Source: Ambrosia x helenae (taxonomy: Eukaryota; Streptophyta; Magnoliopsida; Asterales; Asteraceae). Taken from it: DNA of 64,000 nucleotides. Where the stretch lies: assembly GCA_030844895.1 (NCBI GenBank), contig JAUTDX010007095.1, forward strand, positions 541,001 through 605,000, given 5' to 3'. Position numbers and translations under genes: made by a program. Under the pieces are notes generated by a model. The model saw only the letters and a program-made list of their open reading frames with translations. It was not told where the DNA came from and did no database searches. Of the stretch, positions 22,542-33,380 are shown piece after piece. How positions within the stretch are numbered: position 1 is the stretch's first letter; each line of letters begins with the position of its first letter.

Positions 22542-24416
22542 CTAGGCAGGAGTATCCGTCAATTCTTTTGGCACAAGTCTACCTATCAATTTAAGCATAC
22601 TTCTGTCTAGTGAACCAACTGACATTTTATGTATTAACAATGATACAGTTGTGGCATCAAGTGAGTAACTTCTTCCAACCATATCACGTAAAAGAATCTC
22701 TACATCATTGTAATGTCGGTTCTTAAGATATCCTTGGAGAAGCACACAGTAGGTAACATTATTTGGAAGGCAGCCACTCTCATCCATTTTGAGAAACAAG
22801 TCCTTTGCTTCCTTTAGCTGACGTTCTATACAGAGGCCATTAATCATCACAGTATATGTCCGAACATTTGGTTGCAAACCTTTTACACTAAGGTGATGGA
22901 AAAGATCCTTTGCAATATCAAGCTTCCCACATTTGCTTACACCGTCAATAAGAATGTTGTACACCACAATATTAGAATTTAGCCTACCATCACCAACCAG
23001 ATGAAACAAGATAGTGCATCTTCTACCTGATGGTTGTTACAAAGGCCATCTAATATTATTCCATAAGTGCATTCATCTGGAGTTAGACCCGTTGCTCTCA
23101 TCTCATCAAAGAGTTTGCGTGCATCTCCACAACGTCCAACCTTAAATAAACCTTGTATCATGGTGCTATAAGTGACGACATCGGGCTTCAAACCTTTTCT
23201 TGTCATCTCTTGAAACATATGCATGGCCTCTTCTATTTTCAACTTCTTGCAATACCCGTTCAATAAACTACTATAAGTAACAACACCAGGGATGAGACCT
23301 TTAGACGTAAGTGAATCAAAAAGCGCCATTGCTTTGGTCATTTCACCTCGGAGACAGTAACCATCTATTAGGGAATTATAAGTCACTATGTTAGGAGCCA
23401 CACCTCTCTCGACCATGATGTCTATAATAGCCTCCGCTTCATTTATCTTGCCTTCCTTGCAAAAACGCATCAACTAATATGCTAAAGGTTCGCAAACTAG
23501 GAGAGATCCTTACATCCTCCATTTCTTTTAATAGCTTAGAGACCTCCTCCCAACGACCTAAGATACAAAGGCCATAGATTATAGAGTTGTATGTGATGAC
23601 ATTGGGTGGAATGCGTTTGTGAAATACCATTTCTTTGAAAAGGTTGAAAGCATCATCTATCAATTTGTCCTTGCAAAAACTATCAATGATGGTACTGTAT
23701 GCAACAACATCAGGCTTAGAGCCTCTTTCATCCATGAGCCTAAGCAAAGCAATGGCAATATCATTATTGCCAAACTTGCAAAGGCCTTTAATCATTGTGG
23801 AATATGTAACGACATCAGGTTCACAAAGTTTGTGCTTAATGAGCTTCTTAAAGAATGTCTCAGCCTCAAGAATCCTATCTTCAAGGATGAGGCCATCTAA
23901 GAGTGTATTATATAAGACCACATTAGGTACAACAGCGCGCCTGAAGCAGGAAGCTAGGAGGGCAAAGGCGTCATTGGTGCGACGCAAGTGACAACAACAC
24001 CTGATGGCCACACTCATAGAGTATTCATTAAGAGGAACTCCAATGACACACATTTGTTTGAAAAGGTCAAGGGAAGAAGAGAAGTGGTTGATTTTTGTAA
24101 GAGAATGCAGCAACTGAGTAAACTTGATAACAGAAGGGAGGGGTCTTCTGTGTATCATTTCATCGAACAGGTTAAGGGCATCATCCAGGTTAGTAACTTT
24201 TTGATACCTAGACTGAGGAGGATGGTCGTCTGGAAAAGAAAAAGAATTGGAGTGAAGAAGGGAAGCTAAAAAAGTGGAGAGAGGAGTGAATGATAAACCT
24301 AATCGGGAAGAAGAAGAAGAAGAAGAAGGAGGAAAGAATGAGTTGGTGATGAAATTGTTACCATTGAGTTTGATGAAAGCGTGATGAAGACGTGAATTGG
24401 AGCGACTCATCATCAT
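22542..24416 (-). pseudogene. RFL-type PPR gene, full length with two 1-nt indels
   Basis: The first piece (24416 to about 23465) begins MMMSRSNSRLHHAF, a basic and serine-rich mitochondrial-type leader, and includes motifs such as GLCKFGNNDIAIALLRLMDE. An extra A at about 23461-23465 (GCAAAAACGC against GCAAAACGC in sister genes) shifts the frame. The second piece (about 23460-23010) carries motifs with IVTYNSLIDGYCLRGEMTKA. A missing A at about 23008 (GAAACAAGATAG against GAAACAAAGATAG at 63485) restores the original frame. The third piece runs to the stop at 22542 and ends LIGRLVPKELTDTPA. The two indels cancel, but about 450 nt between them are read out of frame and hit stops. About 15 PPR motifs would otherwise be encoded. 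Homopolymer base-calling errors are possible. Confidence 0.88.
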
Positions 24417-24545
24417 CTTCTTCGCTGATTCAACGCCTTACAGCAGCAACAGAGAGATGTTTGCTTTCAACCTAACACTCTGATTTTGGTTGAGACACTC
24501 TGTTTTGGTTTGATAAGCAACGTAGAAAGCATGCCCCAAATTCAT
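24417..24545 (-). promoter_or_regulatory. Conserved 5' flank of RFL genes
   Basis: The 130 bp upstream of the ATG share ordered strings with the flanks at 37052-37200 and 56888-57035: TTCAACCTAA, CACTCT, TTTTGGTTT and, farthest from the ATG, AGAAAGCATGC. This may be a shared 5' UTR or promoter-proximal region. No TATA box is evident, and function is inferred only from conservation among recent duplicates. Confidence 0.35.
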
Positions 24546-24717
24546 TTATGCGCATTCATGTTAACACGGATTTTGGACTTTTTTTTTTTTTGTTTGTTTT
24601 AAACGGCTAACCAGGGTGTCTATGGGTGTGGTTAGGGGTGCAAACGAGCCGAGCTACTCGCGAGCTACTCGAGCTCGGCTCGAAAAAAGCTCGAAACGAG
24701 CCGAGCCTAAACGAGCT

Positions 24718-27021
24718 TGTAACACCCCAACCGATGGCGGAATCATCGAGGTGCCACGTAGTGACGATTGTTCAAAAGCTCATGGTACTAAAATGTAAAT
24801 ATTATTGAATAATCAAAATTTGTCTTACATGGAAATGGAAAATACATTGTCTAAATGAAATGTAAATATTGAAATAACTGAATTAAAATAAAGCACTAAA
24901 TGGTCCTTGCTAAAGCACTAGATCAAACTGTACCTGAAACATGTACAAAATAGATTTGGTCAACATATGAAATGTTGGTGAGCATTCCTAGATTTGATAT
25001 ATATAGTAGGTTAAAAAGTTATACAATTCAAGTGCAAGCTACAGTGCAAATATGTAAACTATGTATCATACAAATGAGCGAAATCAACCCTGTGACTGTA
25101 TAATGTACTGTATGAACTGTAGTGTACTTATCCAATAAATGGATAAAAGCTTAACACTGGCCACGGATTCTCCGATGAAAAAGGGGGAGAGTCAATCTAG
25201 GCGGGTTGTCAATCCAAATAGCGCTATCCAATGTTAAGGTCGGCTTGTACCATGTTAATGATTTCACTAAGTACAAATGTATTCCACATGTATTGTCTAA
25301 GCATAAAGCACGTTGTAAGCAATGCACATAGTACTAGAATTGTATTGTGAAAATGTAAATTTGTATTTGAAATTTGTAATAGTGTACATGTATCACCCCA
25401 AAAATGAATAAAAGCAAAAAGGGGATAGGAAGTACTCACAGTTCACGTAGTAGTTTGAGATTTAACTGGACAACGAGATATGAATTGAGATTACTCCCAA
25501 ATGATCAACCTAAAGTATTCGATAATGCGTAAGGGAAATAACTCTAGGATATATGTATTTCTAGGGCTTCGAATTTGGGGATAAATGCTTATTTTATTAA
25601 TTAATGAATTGTTTATTAAATATAAGAAATTTAATGAATAAATACACAAAAGTCTTTTTGTAAAAATTTAAGTTGAATATAGTCACAATATAAGATTTTA
25701 AGTATGAAAATAATTTTTATAAAATTATTTTCTTGAAAATAGAATATTTAATCTGATTATTTCAAATTGTCAAAATATGACTTTAATATCCAAAAATATT
25801 AAAATCAAAGAATTTCTGAATTTAAAACTTGTATTTCTGTTCTAGATAGTTAGAAATAATTTATGTAAAATTTTGGTGCAAAAAATATTGAAAAATGAAT
25901 TTATTATGATTTAATTATGATTAAAACTAACAAAAATTGGTTAAAAATATTAAATAAATGATTTTTCAGAAATAAAAATTATTTCTGAAAAGATTAATGT
26001 TATAAAAACTTAGGATAATTTTTGTGGAAATTTATAAGATCGTTTTGATATTTTTAAATATTTTTATAAATAAAATAGAATAAACTTGACCTAATTATTG
26101 TAAATATTAAATAAATAAATTTCAGAAAACTAAAAATTGTAAGTTAAACTTTTTCACTAGTTTAACATAATGTAATTTTTGTAGAAATTTTATCAGTGTT
26201 TTAGTATTTTAAAATGAATTTATAAAATTATAGGTATTATATATATATAGTTGAAAGAGAAAAATAAAACAACAAAAAGATTTGTCAAACCCGGGACTCG
26301 AACCCGGGTCCTAATGAGTGGAAGGGCGTGCCCAGACCAGTTGGTCTGGGTGTTAGTTTGTTAACTAGTTTGGGTTCTGATTAAACTTATACAATACTTG
26401 AAACAATGAAAATCCCCAAATCATTATCCTACGAGCCCTAGATTCTACAATCAAACAATCCACACATTTTGAACCCGATTAATGTTAGGGTTTTTATTGT
26501 ATGATTGCCGACTAATAAAACCCACAAAAACAATTGGACTCACAGTGTTGTTTCGTTGATGAATGCCCGGTCAAAGCCAAAAGTCAAACAACGAGGAGAA
26601 TTATAATAACAGTGAGATTGGAGAAGAATTGAGGATGGAGAAGAGAGTATGAGCGAGTGATAATGATTCGTAGAAGGCCAATTTATATAGGGGATCAATG
26701 GTTGGGTTAATTGGAAGGTTTGACAAATCCTTAAAGTTTATACGCGTAATCAAACAAATTGGTCAATGATTGATGTTAATTGACGTGTATACAGGTCATA
26801 CAAGGCCGGTAATCACGTATGCTTACCCTATTTTGTGTGTGTGATAGTTAAATCAAAGGATTGAAAGAAAAGAAAAAAAAAATATTCTGCTGCTGCTGCT
26901 GTTTGCGTCGCAACTAGGAAGAAAAAGGAGAAGGCGAGCGAGGGTTTAAATACAAAATTGTTTGGGATAAATGCAAGTATGAGCTATAGCTCAAGTGGTT
27001 TGTGCGTGTGTGGTCCCGGCA
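24718..27021 (-). mobile_element. Solo-LTR-like sequence nested in the inner MITE
   Basis: The left end, TGTAACACCCCAACCGATGG, is the complement of the right end of the insert at 40162-42836. Homology continues through ACGTAGTGACGATTGTTC, the region complementary to TGCTCACCAA and ACATGTTTCAGG, and the ACTGTGAGTA string, so it is the same LTR family in minus orientation. GAGCT lies before the left end (24713-24717) and again after CA at 27021 (27022-27026), which gives a tentative right end; this end is not homologous to the other copy and may be wrong. No gag or pol is present. A tRNA-like motif lies at 26286-26350. Confidence 0.6.
26286..26350 (-). repeat. tRNA-like (Pol III box A/B) motif inside the LTR
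   Basis: On the minus strand an A-box-like stretch (ACCAACTGGTCTGGGCACG) is followed by GACCCGGGTTCGAGTCCCGG, a good B box with a paired T-stem. It does not fold into a complete tRNA cloverleaf, so it is not called a tRNA gene. It lies about 1.57 kb from the TGTAACACCC end, close to the 1.68 kb seen for the related motif in the 40162-42836 LTR, which suggests a feature of the LTR family. Confidence 0.5.
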
Positions 27022-27825
27022 GAGCTGTTTTGTTTTGTTTTTTTTTTCTTTTCTTTCAATCCTTGCTCTAGCCCGAGCCTAAAAACCAAGCTCGTTTAGT
27101 AAACGAGCCCACTAAAAATTTAATTAATATATTAAATATGTATTTAAATTTAATAATTGATATTTATAAAACTATGAATAAATAACCAAATTATATATAA
27201 AATAAGTATTATAATTAATATAAATTAATTAATAACTAATAAATGAGCCGAGCCTGAGCTCAAGCTTGGAAACCTACCTTCGAGCCAAGCTCGAGCCTTA
27301 GAAACAAAACTCGAATCGAGCCGAGCTCGAGCTTGAGCTTTGATAACTTAAACGAGCCCGAGCTCGAGCCTGGTCGAGCTCGGGCTCGGCTCGGCTCGTT
27401 TGCACCCCTAGGTGTGGTTTACGGTTTGTTTGGTTTATTTGGTTTGGTTTATTCGGTTTTCAAAATTTTATACCCCAAACCAAATTAGGAATAGGTAAAC
27501 CGAACCAAATTGAATTTGGTTTGGTTTCGGTTTAAAACCAAACAAACCGATTTCAACCAAAAAAACTTTCTCATCAATATATATGGCTTATTAATATTAT
27601 TATTTTTATTTAATAATTAATTAGTTTACCAATCCGAATAAACCAAATTAAACAAAATGTGAACCAAAACCCAAACCAAATACCGAATTAGCAATTTGGT
27701 TTCGGTTAAAACCAAACCAAACACCAAATTAATTGTTCGGATAGATTTTTTCGGTTACGGTTACGATTCGCTTTACGGTTTTTATTTGGTTTTCGGTTTT
27801 TCTAAACACCCCTACGGCTAACAAA

Positions 27826-28056
27826 ACTATTGCCTAAGGTCCCTGCTACCTTGTAAAGGCACACTAAATGCCCAATTAGATCGTAGTGCAGGTAGCCAAG
27901 GCCCGTGTGTCACCTGAGCCGGGGAAACTCGACCCACTATTCGTCTGAAGGCACGCCAATAAAGAATCGGTAAAACCTGGGTGGAATCAAGAATCGAACC
28001 TGAGTCCCAAGCCCTATCCTTCTGTTCCTATGCCACTCCACCACAAGGGTGGGGAC
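27826..28056 (-). mobile_element. tRNA-derived SINE
   Basis: Read on the minus strand, the 5' part has an A box (GTGGTGGAGTGGCATAGG) and a B box (AGGTTCGATTCTTG) about 35 bp apart. A body with TTTACCGATTC, GCGTGCCTTCAGACG and GTGGGTCGAGTTTCCCC follows. This organisation and the body strings resemble the widespread plant Au-type SINE family, as recalled and not searched. No protein is encoded. Exact ends and target duplications were not resolved. Confidence 0.65.
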
Positions 28057-29894
28057 AAGTTTTTGCTTAGTAGTGCAGCCACACAATGCGCCATCGACCC
28101 AAATATGTCATAATGGGTAGTCATCAGAAATTACTCGGTGATAACTATGGTTTTCACACATAACTAAAGCCGCTAACCGTAGTTCGGTTTTAGGAAAAAC
28201 TATAACCAAAACCGATCGGTTAAGTGGGTTCGGTTAATTCGATTAATATGTGGGTTATCGGTTCGGTTTCAGTTACATTCGGTTAAAACTTAAAAGAGTT
28301 ATTCAAGTGTTTTGAACCTTTTCAAGTATACAAATACATGAAAACATATGAAAAATACATGAAAATATGTTTCAAAATATGGATATACATGAAAAATACA
28401 TAAAATATATAACTATCAGTTCAGTTTCGGTTATTTTGGTTATGGAAGAACGAAAAACTGAAACCATAACCGAATGATTTGGTTTTGTACATATCTTAAC
28501 CGTAGCAAACCTGTAAAGTCAGTTTTGGTTATTTTCGATTCAGTTTCAGTTTTTTCGGTTATCGGTTTTCGTATGCTCACCCCTAGTAATAAGATCACAA
28601 TATATAGAGCTAGACAAGGAAGGCTAAGAGATTATATGTCTATGTCTAAGGCTTTACACAATGGTGCTTTGGAAGAGGTGTTGACGATAAAGGTTCAAGG
28701 CAAACTATGCTTTGAAGTTTGTAATAGACGCAATTAAAATGTCACGGGCTGGATGGAATTGTACATTTTAGGGAGTCTCAAGTCACGTCTCTATTCACAG
28801 TAAAGACAAAGAGGCACAAAAGTCTAAAGAGAATAGTGTAATTCGATTTGTATGATAGCGTCCCTGATGAACAAGTGTTTAAAGGTTCTAGGTGTGATGT
28901 ATAAAGATATAGGTGATGTTTTGTATGGTCTAGCATCTTGCTAGCAATTGTTTTGTAAATTTTGGGTAATGAATAAAGTAATTTACATATCTGTCGTTTT
29001 GCAAGATCATATGTTAATATTTGTCTAGGGTGGTTATAAAAGGTTAAAAGGGATTAAACTGTCAAATTAGTAAAACACATTCACATATCCTTCATGCGAT
29101 GAGCCATGATTTTTTATATATCTAAAAATAAATATCTGGTGAAGAGTTGGAGTCACCTCATTGACTAGTCCATGGCAGAACAAAGCACACAATCTTTTCA
29201 CCCAAACAAGGCTAATAATGTAATTTACACACATATAATCAAGTAAAAATGAAGCTTTTGATGCGAGAAAAGGTTGTTGTCTTCATACATTTGTATATAG
29301 CAGTTAACACAACCCCACCTTATCAATAAACATATGATTCGTGTAACAAAAAAAAAAAACTAAATCCATGTAAAAGGCCAGAAAATACAGATGTTTAACT
29401 TTTAGGGATGGTGTGATTGATATACACTTTGACCATATTATCTAGGTTTGATCAAGATGTCGGCTTGTTCACTGGTTTTCTCAATCAAGAAAGAATATAT
29501 TTTTTTTTCTTCTTTCATTCACTCGGACACTCGGTGCAGGCATAGAAGTTTCTCGATGATAAATGGTGACCATGATGATAAAGAAACTGATGTTTAATGC
29601 TACTTAAACTCAACTTCATGCCTTAATGGTAAATGTTATCCACTTCAACTTCAATAGTTAAAGCTATTTAACAAGATCAATTTCTTGGACAATGAATCTC
29701 TGCACTTCATAATTGATAAGAAACAATAGACCATTTGCAGGTGCATTGTTGTGATGACACCTTAATTCAAGAACTAAAATTAAAACAAAAGCAAATTTTA
29801 TTCATCAGATACTAATACAGATCTATAAAAGCCAAATGCTTCGTAGATATGCATTTCTACATGGGCACAGATGTAGAAAGAGAAACTGATGTGA
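28057..29894. other. Spacer, no supported gene
   Basis: The stretch 28160-28590 is rich in CGGTTT and AACCGA strings and ends CTCACCCCTAG, resembling a decayed MITE of the type at 27411-27814, but no paired end was found. The interval 28590-29000 has a short plus-strand frame without a family signature. Strings near 29240 belong to the duplicated RFL flank. No gene is supported. Confidence 0.4.
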
Positions 29895-30470
29895 TTAGCC
29901 TCGAATGACTAGAGTGCTCGTTGACAAAGATTCCAAGAAAGTGGAGCAGCAACAAGCCACCACAAAGATTTCAAGAAACTGGAGCAGCTACTTCTGTATA
30001 AACCTTAGAAACAGAATATGATAACCCAGTCACAGCCGTGAACTGTCACTGTGAATTAACCAGTCCCAGCCGCGGGACTGCTGTACAGACCCATGACACA
30101 GAGGAGGATAACCAAGCAGCCTCTTCCCACACTCAATCTGCTGTTAAAAAACAAAGCAGTACATCTGCAGCCCATAATCAGTCAGCAGCAAATGCCAGCA
30201 ACGTTTCCAATGATCCAGACCAGTCAACGATCCTGAATAACCAAAAACCCATGTGCCACCTGTGACAGCAACTTCACTGTCGATGAATTTTGCTGCCCAA
30301 TCTGGCACGTTCCTTTTTTATATGCCCACTGGACCCCCTTTAAACATAAATCCCACGTGCAACCTGCAGTTGACTAACCAAAAACCCACGTGCGACCTGT
30401 GACAGCAGCCCCACTGCTGTTAGACTTTCCTGCAACCGAACAACGACATTGACCAGACCTCTTTCATCCA
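29895..30470 (-). repeat. RFL 3'-flank module, parts B+A (copy 4), A partly doubled
   Basis: Part B remains at 29895-30030 and part A at 30040-30300. A further piece of part A follows at about 30360-30460 (CCCACGTGCGACCTGTGACA and GACTTTCCTGCAACCGAACA). The module lies about 1.9 kb downstream of the RFL fragments at 32156-33380. Confidence 0.6.
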
Positions 30471-32155
30471 TTAGCCCAACCCCCGACCCTGTTTTGAGCC
30501 AAGCAAAATTCTCATTTTGACCCCTTACCCAAAATGGACAGCCTCAAATTTAAAATTGCATAAGCAAGATCAATAACATGCATTACAATTCCCTCATGCA
30601 CCTGATTCAAACACAAAAATTGCATCAATATCAACCGCTTCATGATTCCCACAAATTAAATGTAGCAATTTGTGGATAGTCAACTTTGAAAAGTCAAACA
30701 ATTGCAAGATGCATGGTGAATCATGATTCGTACAAAATCTTAATCAACTTTTCATAGCAATAAGAGACACCAACCTTTTGAAACAGAGAATTATACAATT
30801 CATAGATCAGGACAGCACCACAATGTAAACCAAATAAGAAAGGTTGCCCTGCACAACAAGAAATCTACACATCAAACAGTTGAAGAAAACCTGTAAAACT
30901 AGGTGTAAAAATCTAACAACTAAAAAAATCCAAATGATACATAATTCAACCTAATTAAGAGCCAGAAAGCTTACAACAACCCAAAAACATGACCCATTTA
31001 CACAACTCATGTAAATTACCAATAGGATATGCATTAATGACATTTAGCTAATAAAAGGAGCCAATTATTAGGTTTTATATATAAAAAAAAAAACTAATAA
31101 TAAACCTGGTTAGTAATGCAATATCACAAATCATTAAGTGATAGCCAGCACACAAACCTCTAAAATTTCTATGTAATCCATTTACATAGGTCATGTAAAG
31201 TACCAAGATGATATGCATTAATGACATTTACCTAATATAAGAGCCAATTTTTAGGTTTTATAAGATAAAAGCAAGCCTGTAAGTGTTAACCAAAACATAT
31301 ACCTCTAAACAAGACCACTGATTAACAAAAGACCAGTTACTACAATTTCTATGTAAGAAAAGATCTAGCAATTATCCAGTACATCTATCCACAAAGGAGT
31401 AATTGAGCATTTAATGCTAATTTCTTAATAATAAAATCCAAGCGCGCACCTAGGCACACTCTTCACGCCCAGCTCAGCCAGAGTATTATGAGTGATTTCA
31501 CGGAGAATGCAATATATAACTTCAACTAAATCCATACTAGAGAGGCGCATGTATTTGCAACTTCAGGACAGCCTATAGTTGGTGCATTAAGCTCCTACGC
31601 CGTGCTATTTAATTATATATGAAAGTTAACACAGATTACAGTATAACAAAGTAATGGAAATGCTAGTTTTGCAATGCATCCATGTACCTTCTACATTATG
31701 GAGTTTAAGGAAGTTTCAGGTGATGAAATCGTTGGCCTGCCCAAGAGTAATACTGCGCACACAATATTTGTGTTCCCTACAACAGAGAACAAGCTGAAAA
31801 CAAGCAGAGCATTTATATAGTTGGTAGAGGTAGCAATTTAGAGTTATAAGTGGACTCAAAAGTCCCAAAAGTGTGTTTATTAAAACATCTAGAATCAATT
31901 GACCTCCCAATTTCACCACCCATATAAATCATCTTACTACTCAAATTAAGCTGGGAGTGGCAATCAGATTCCATCTCCGTCACCCTGTTTTAAGATGAGT
32001 TATGATATTACAAGTGGTAGTTTCGACCTATTTACTTATGATGAGTTGATTTGGGTAATGCGCTAAATGTCCACATAATATTGTATCATTGTTGTGATAA
32101 CATCTATGTATGATCTCTTATGGAAAATCCAAAAACTGAGCTCAATAAATGATCT
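30471..32155. other. Spacer, no gene seen
   Basis: AT-rich sequence. A local repetition is seen: ATGTAAATTACCAATAGGATATGCATTAATGACATTTA near 31010 recurs with changes near 31195-31230. No coding region or element end is recognised. Confidence 0.45.
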
Positions 32156-33380
32156 CTAAACACTTATCAACTTAAGTAAACTTCTATCTAGTGAACCAGC
32201 TGCGATTCGACATATTAACAATGATAAAGCTGAAGCATCAAGTGAGTAACTTCTCCCATCCATTTCTTGTAAAAGCTTCTCAATATCATTGTAATTCTGG
32301 TTCCTAAGGTATCCTTGGAGAAGAACATTGTAAGTAACAACATCTGGTGGGCAGCCACTCTCTTCCATTTTGAGAAACAAGTCCTTTGATAAAGCTAACC
32401 AGTCACAGCCGTGAACTGTCACTGTGAACCAACCAGTTCCAGCCGCGGGGCTGCTGACAGACCCATGGCATATAGAAGGATAACCAAGTAACTCAGTCTG
32501 CTATTAAATAAAACAATGCATCTGCAGCCCATAATGAGTCAACAGTAAATGCCAGCAGGGCTTCCAATGATCCAGACCAGTCCACGATACTGAATCCTAA
32601 ACCTAATCTGGAAGAAGATGAAAGAGGGGTTCTTAAAGAAGAAGGAAGAGGTTTGTGATGAAATTGTTACCATCGAAGTTAATGAAAGCGTGATGAAGAT
32701 GTGAATTGGAGCGACTGATCATCATCATCGTCGTCGTCATCGTCGCCGATTCCACCATTACAACAACAGAGAGATGTTCAACCTAACACTCTGATTTTGG
32801 TTTGGAATCAATGATTAATATGGTTCAAGAACAAGATGAAAACAAAGATACAGTTGTGGCATCAAGTGAGTAACTTCTTCCATCCATTTCGCATAAAAGA
32901 ATCCCTACATCGTAATGATGGTTCTTAAGATATCCTTGGAGAAGCACACAGTAGGTAAAATTATCTGGAGGGCAGCCACTCTCATCCATTTTGAGAAACA
33001 AGTCATTTGCTTCCTTTAGCTGACCTCCACAGAGACCACTAATCATCACGGTATATGTCCGAACATTTGGTTGCAAACCTTTTAGAGTTAGGTCTTGGTA
33101 AAGAGCCATCACAGTATCAAGCTTCCCACATTTGCCTGCCCCATCGGCCATCGATAAGGATATTATACACAATGATATCTGAATTTAGCTTGCTATCACC
33201 CACCAAATGAAACAAAGAGAGCGCCTCTTTAACTTGGCGGTTGTTGCAAAGGCCATCCAATACTATTCTATAGGTGATCTGATTTGGAGTTTGGCGTTGT
33301 GCTCGGATCTCATCAAAGATTTTGCGTGCAGCCCCACAACGTCCAACCCTAAATAAACCTTGTATCATGGTGTTGTAAGG
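32156..33380 (-). pseudogene. Scrambled RFL fragments
   Basis: Three RFL pieces lie in an order no gene would have. From right to left (5' to 3'): 33380-32836 encodes the late motifs, from TMIQGLFRVGRCGAARKIFD to SYSLDATTVSL, with a frameshift at about 33145. Next, 32760-32600 encodes an orphan N-terminus (MMMISRSNSHLHHAF, then a stop). A copy of module A at about 32400-32595 follows. Finally, 32385-32156 encodes another C-terminal part, from AKDLFLKMEESGCPP to SLDRSLLKLISV. Upstream motifs are missing: similarity begins abruptly at about 33380. This is debris of at least two gene copies joined by recombination. Confidence 0.85.
32400..32595 (-). repeat. RFL 3'-flank module, part A (copy 5) inside RFL debris
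   Basis: Contains CAGTCACAGCCGTGAACTGT, GCATCTGCAGCCCATAATGA and CCAGCAGGGCTTCCAATGAT, as in the other copies. Here it is fused directly to coding fragments on both sides, which shows that the module took part in the recombination. Confidence 0.65.

Larger units (their letters stand above)
24633..27410. mobile_element. Inner hAT-type MITE nested in the outer MITE
   Basis: The left end TAGGGGTGCAAACGAGCC and the right end GGCTCGTTTGCACCCCTA are exact inverted complements. The 8-bp sequence GGTGTGGT flanks both sides (24625-24632 and 27411-27418). Its body is built of AACGAGCC and GAGCTCGAGC strings, as is the solitary relative at 52481-52958. It is in turn split by an LTR-type sequence at 24718. 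Confidence 0.88.
24612..27814. mobile_element. Outer hAT-type MITE hosting nested insertions
   Basis: The element starts CAGGGTGTCTATGGG and ends CTAAACACCCCTA, whose complement TAGGGGTGTTTAG matches the left end. The 8-bp sequence CGGCTAAC flanks both sides (24604-24611 and 27815-27822). The 8-bp duplication and the CAGGG/TAGGG-type ends are typical of the hAT superfamily. Its own sequence, rich in GGTTTGGTTT and CCAAACCAAA strings, lies mainly at 27411-27814. Everything between 24633 and 27410 is a second element inserted near its left end. No transposase is encoded. Confidence 0.8.

Noticed and set aside
26286..26350. tRNA gene
   Set aside because: Box A and box B are present, but acceptor and anticodon arms do not form a proper cloverleaf. 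The same reasoning applies to 41083-41156.
30038..30265. 75-codon frame on the plus strand
   Set aside because: It is part of flank module A and is not conserved among copies.
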